7,851 bases of DNA, taken from an uncultured Bacteroidales bacterium. GTDB lineage: Bacteria; Bacteroidota; Bacteroidia; Bacteroidales; Paludibacteraceae. Positions within the stretch are counted from its first letter, which is position 1, and each line of letters starts with the position of its first letter. This document shows positions 6,002-7,851 of the stretch, in pieces. A program made the translations under genes and the position numbers. Under the pieces are notes generated by a model, which did no database searches, was not told the origin of the DNA, and saw only the letters and a program-made list of their open reading frames with translations. Where the stretch lies: assembly GCA_903873355.1 (NCBI GenBank), contig CAIQOG010000200.1, forward strand, positions 1 to 7,851. The letters are read 5' to 3'.

Positions 6002-7726
6002 TTACCTGATTAAATGTGCTTTTTGAAGCGTTAAGTCGATCGAAGGTTTAAGAAATATTCCCACTTTTACATTAAAACTATTTGCAGTTGTTATATGTAT
6101 CGGATTAGTCGTTTGTACGCCATTAATAACTGCCTTATTGCCTGCAAAGCCGACCGAACAAACGATGAATTTGGTTTTCTTCAATTCAATAATTGCATTT
6201 TTATTCAATCCTATCAACATTGTCTGGGCTTTTATTCCACCTGTCTTTACACTTCCATCCGGATTAATATCAGGGGCGTTTAATTCGAGAGGTTTGAACA
6301 GGCTTCCAAACTTATTTGCCGGGCTGCTTACTATTGTGTCGTTTGCGGTAAATGATTGGCAAAAAGTCAATCTGGCAATAGCTTTGATGGGTATTCCGTT
6401 TGAAATATTCAGCACTAAAACAGCTGAATCCAAATTATCGGGGAGAGTTGATAAGTATTGCCCCACATTCTGAACAGTGTCTTGAAACGAATAATTACTG
6501 CCGTCTCTGAAACTCATATTTATGCGGGTTTTCAGATTGAATTTTACTTTACTTTCATTGGTTACAAAATTCAGTAAACGCGTGGAAGCCGGGTTGTCTG
6601 AAACGGTATATTTATATTCCAGGGTATTTGGATATGGATTGAGATTAAAAAGATTGCCAATTTCACCATTGTTGTCGTTGAATTGATTGAACGAAGTGGA
6701 ATCTGATTTTCCAACAATAACCGGCCCGTTAAAGGTCAGGGATGTGGAATTGGTCGTATGATTGTCGAACCATAAAAACTGAGAAATACCCGGTTTGGTA
6801 CTATTATATGCTTTCAGGTAATCCAACTTAATAATAATATCAGAACCGATATTGGTTGTTGCTGTGGCATCAATTGTGGGATTATTGAACAAGAAATTCG
6901 CATTCGGAGAAATATCACTAATGCTGAATTCCATGGTTTTTACATCGCTGTGCGATATTTTGAATCTACCCCAGGCTTCTACAAAACCGATATCAGCAAA
7001 GTTCATATTGATGGTAACCTTTGATGTCGGACCTAATGAAACTGGGTTACTTTGTGTTTTTACTTTTACCTTTATTGTGTATGGAATTTTTTGTTGACCA
7101 TTTGCAAAAATCGTATAACTACCAATCGAAATCTGTCCGTTTTGCCCATATCCGCCTGGTGTGAAAACAGGATTCTGACCATTATCAATCTTTAATTTAT
7201 CAGCAGGGAAAACGAATTCAAAACTAATATCGCTTGCAGGAATTACAGCAATATCGGGTGTTACATTTACCGAAATATTCAGGAGCGATGAATTCATTTT
7301 CGCAATATCAACCCGCTGTTTTTCGGTATTTGCATTAATTCCCAAATCAAGTTCCTGAGAAATATCAGGGAAAGGTATTTCTATGCCTGCCGGAAATGTA
7401 ACCGGAACAGGAACCGGCGTTGCTTCGATATTAAATGGTTTAATCGAATCGGCCAGACTGAATAATCTGAAATTATATTCCGTAGTGGTTATGTTTTGGA
7501 AAAATATTTCGTTATTGAGCGTGTCAATACCTGTAGGCATTCCCAATTTTGCAATAATATCCTTAATAGTCAGATTTACCTCACCAACTGGAATAACCAG
7601 CGATTGATCTATTTTTACATCATTCGAAATTTTCGACAAATCCACATCATTTACACAAGAAATAAGCAATAACATTGTCATTGCAAATACCGCCGGGAAT
7701 GCTCTTATATCAGAAAATTTACTCAT
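6002..7726 (-). CDS. Predicted outer-membrane lipoprotein of unknown function
   Basis: I do not recognise a named family for this 574-residue protein. The N-terminus has a hydrophobic stretch (about 9-23) ending in the lipobox Leu-Ile-Ser-Cys, with Cys24 as the lipid-bearing residue. The next residues, Val-Asn-Asp-Val-Asp, are acid-containing and recall the negatively charged export signals that send some Bacteroidota lipoproteins to the cell surface, though the match is loose. The rest is rich in alternating hydrophobic/polar stretches, Asn, Thr and Ser, as expected for several beta-sandwich domains; a Pro-Val repeat lies at 104-109 (Pro-Val-Pro-Val-Pro-Val). No catalytic motif or transmembrane helix is seen after the lipobox. 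The gene ends 48 bp before the DUF5723/OmpA gene, same strand, so the two probably form an operon and may act together at the outer membrane. The ATG at 7726 is supported by the signal sequence and by a promoter 24 nt upstream. Confidence 0.85.
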   Translation of the reverse strand: MSKFSDIRAFPAVFAMTMLLLISCVNDVDLSKISNDVKIDQSLVIPVGEVNLTIKDIIAKLGMPTGIDTLNNEIFFQNITTTEYNFRLFSLADSIKPFNIEATPVPVPVTFPAGIEIPFPDISQELDLGINANTEKQRVDIAKMNSSLLNISVNVTPDIAVIPASDISFEFVFPADKLKIDNGQNPVFTPGGYGQNGQISIGSYTIFANGQQKIPYTIKVKVKTQSNPVSLGPTSKVTINMNFADIGFVEAWGRFKISHSDVKTMEFSISDISPNANFLFNNPTIDATATTNIGSDIIIKLDYLKAYNSTKPGISQFLWFDNHTTNSTSLTFNGPVIVGKSDSTSFNQFNDNNGEIGNLFNLNPYPNTLEYKYTVSDNPASTRLLNFVTNESKVKFNLKTRINMSFRDGSNYSFQDTVQNVGQYLSTLPDNLDSAVLVLNISNGIPIKAIARLTFCQSFTANDTIVSSPANKFGSLFKPLELNAPDINPDGSVKTGGIKAQTMLIGLNKNAIIELKKTKFIVCSVGFAGNKAVINGVQTTNPIHITTANSFNVKVGIFLKPSIDLTLQKAHLIR

Positions 7727-7750
7727 GTATTCAATAAACTAATAATCATT

Positions 7751-7758
7751 CAAAGATA
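7751..7758 (-). promoter_or_regulatory. Bacteroidota -7 promoter element for the lipoprotein/OmpA operon
   Basis: Read on the minus strand, 7758-7751 is TATCTTTG, an exact TAnnTTTG match 24 nt before the lipoprotein start codon, implying a short leader. About 19 nt further upstream only TTAC is seen in place of TTG, so the -33 element is weak. The remaining sequence to the window end (7759-7851) contains no gene that I can support. Confidence 0.5.
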
Positions 7759-7851
7759 ACATTTTTTTATTTAATCAGTAACTACGATTGTAAGTAAATG
7801 GTAATTATTATTGATATGTTTATTATCACATAGTACACAATAGTTTTGAGA

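Noticed and set aside
6138..6473. Plus-strand open frame of 111 codons opposite the lipoprotein gene
   Set aside because: It lies wholly antisense to a gene with a lipobox and promoter, and its translation shows no domain or sensible start context.
7841..7848. TAGTTTTG on the plus strand near the window end, a possible divergent promoter
   Set aside because: It matches TAnnTTTG, but no TTG stands at the proper distance upstream and no downstream gene is visible in the window.

Overview
The window looks like a chromosomal segment of an AT-rich member of the Bacteroidota. The main evidence is a type IX secretion (T9SS) C-terminal sorting domain at the left edge, a DUF5723-type outer-membrane protein with thrombospondin type 3 repeats and an OmpA domain, a lipoprotein of Bacteroidota style, a Bacteroidota-type YebC, start codons without clear Shine-Dalgarno sequences, and -7 promoter elements of the form TAnnTTTG. 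Nothing in the sequence fixes the genus.

Left part, plus strand (1-938): the end of a T9SS-exported protein is followed after 11 bp by a 215-residue secreted protein. The latter has an N-terminal membrane-targeting segment, a Gly/Ser/Thr-rich middle and a C-terminal tail (proline run, Cys-Leu-Pro-Leu-Gly-Ser-Gly, hydrophobic helix, basic end) that resembles exosortase-type sorting tails, closest in shape to the Bacteroidota PID-CTERM tail. The pair ends at a perfect 20-bp stem terminator (887-938).

Intergenic element (949-1202): between two convergent transcription units lies a gene-free 254-bp element with 22-bp terminal inverted repeats, an inner pair of inverted GACCTCCCC-type REP-like palindromes, and a central 11-bp hairpin. 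It looks like a non-autonomous mobile element or MITE.

Middle, minus strand (1248-3452): a membrane polyprenyl-phosphate sugar phosphotransferase (WcaJ/WbaP type) lies downstream of yebC. The 90-bp gap contains overlapping inverted repeats that could form alternative hairpins. yebC has a good Bacteroidota promoter.

Right part, minus strand (3569-7726): a 574-residue lipoprotein of unknown family precedes a 794-residue protein made of a signal peptide, a DUF5723 beta-barrel, seven TSP3 repeats, a KPEV linker and an OmpA peptidoglycan-binding domain. The 48-bp spacing and common strand suggest co-transcription from a promoter at 7751-7758. The likely joint role is a cell-envelope assembly in which the second protein spans the outer membrane and reaches the peptidoglycan, with the lipoprotein as partner. 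That partnership is inferred from position only.

Most of the window is ordinary envelope biology for this phylum. The least explained parts are the nested palindromic element, the small protein with an exosortase-like tail, the unknown lipoprotein, and the hairpin-rich leader of the sugar transferase.
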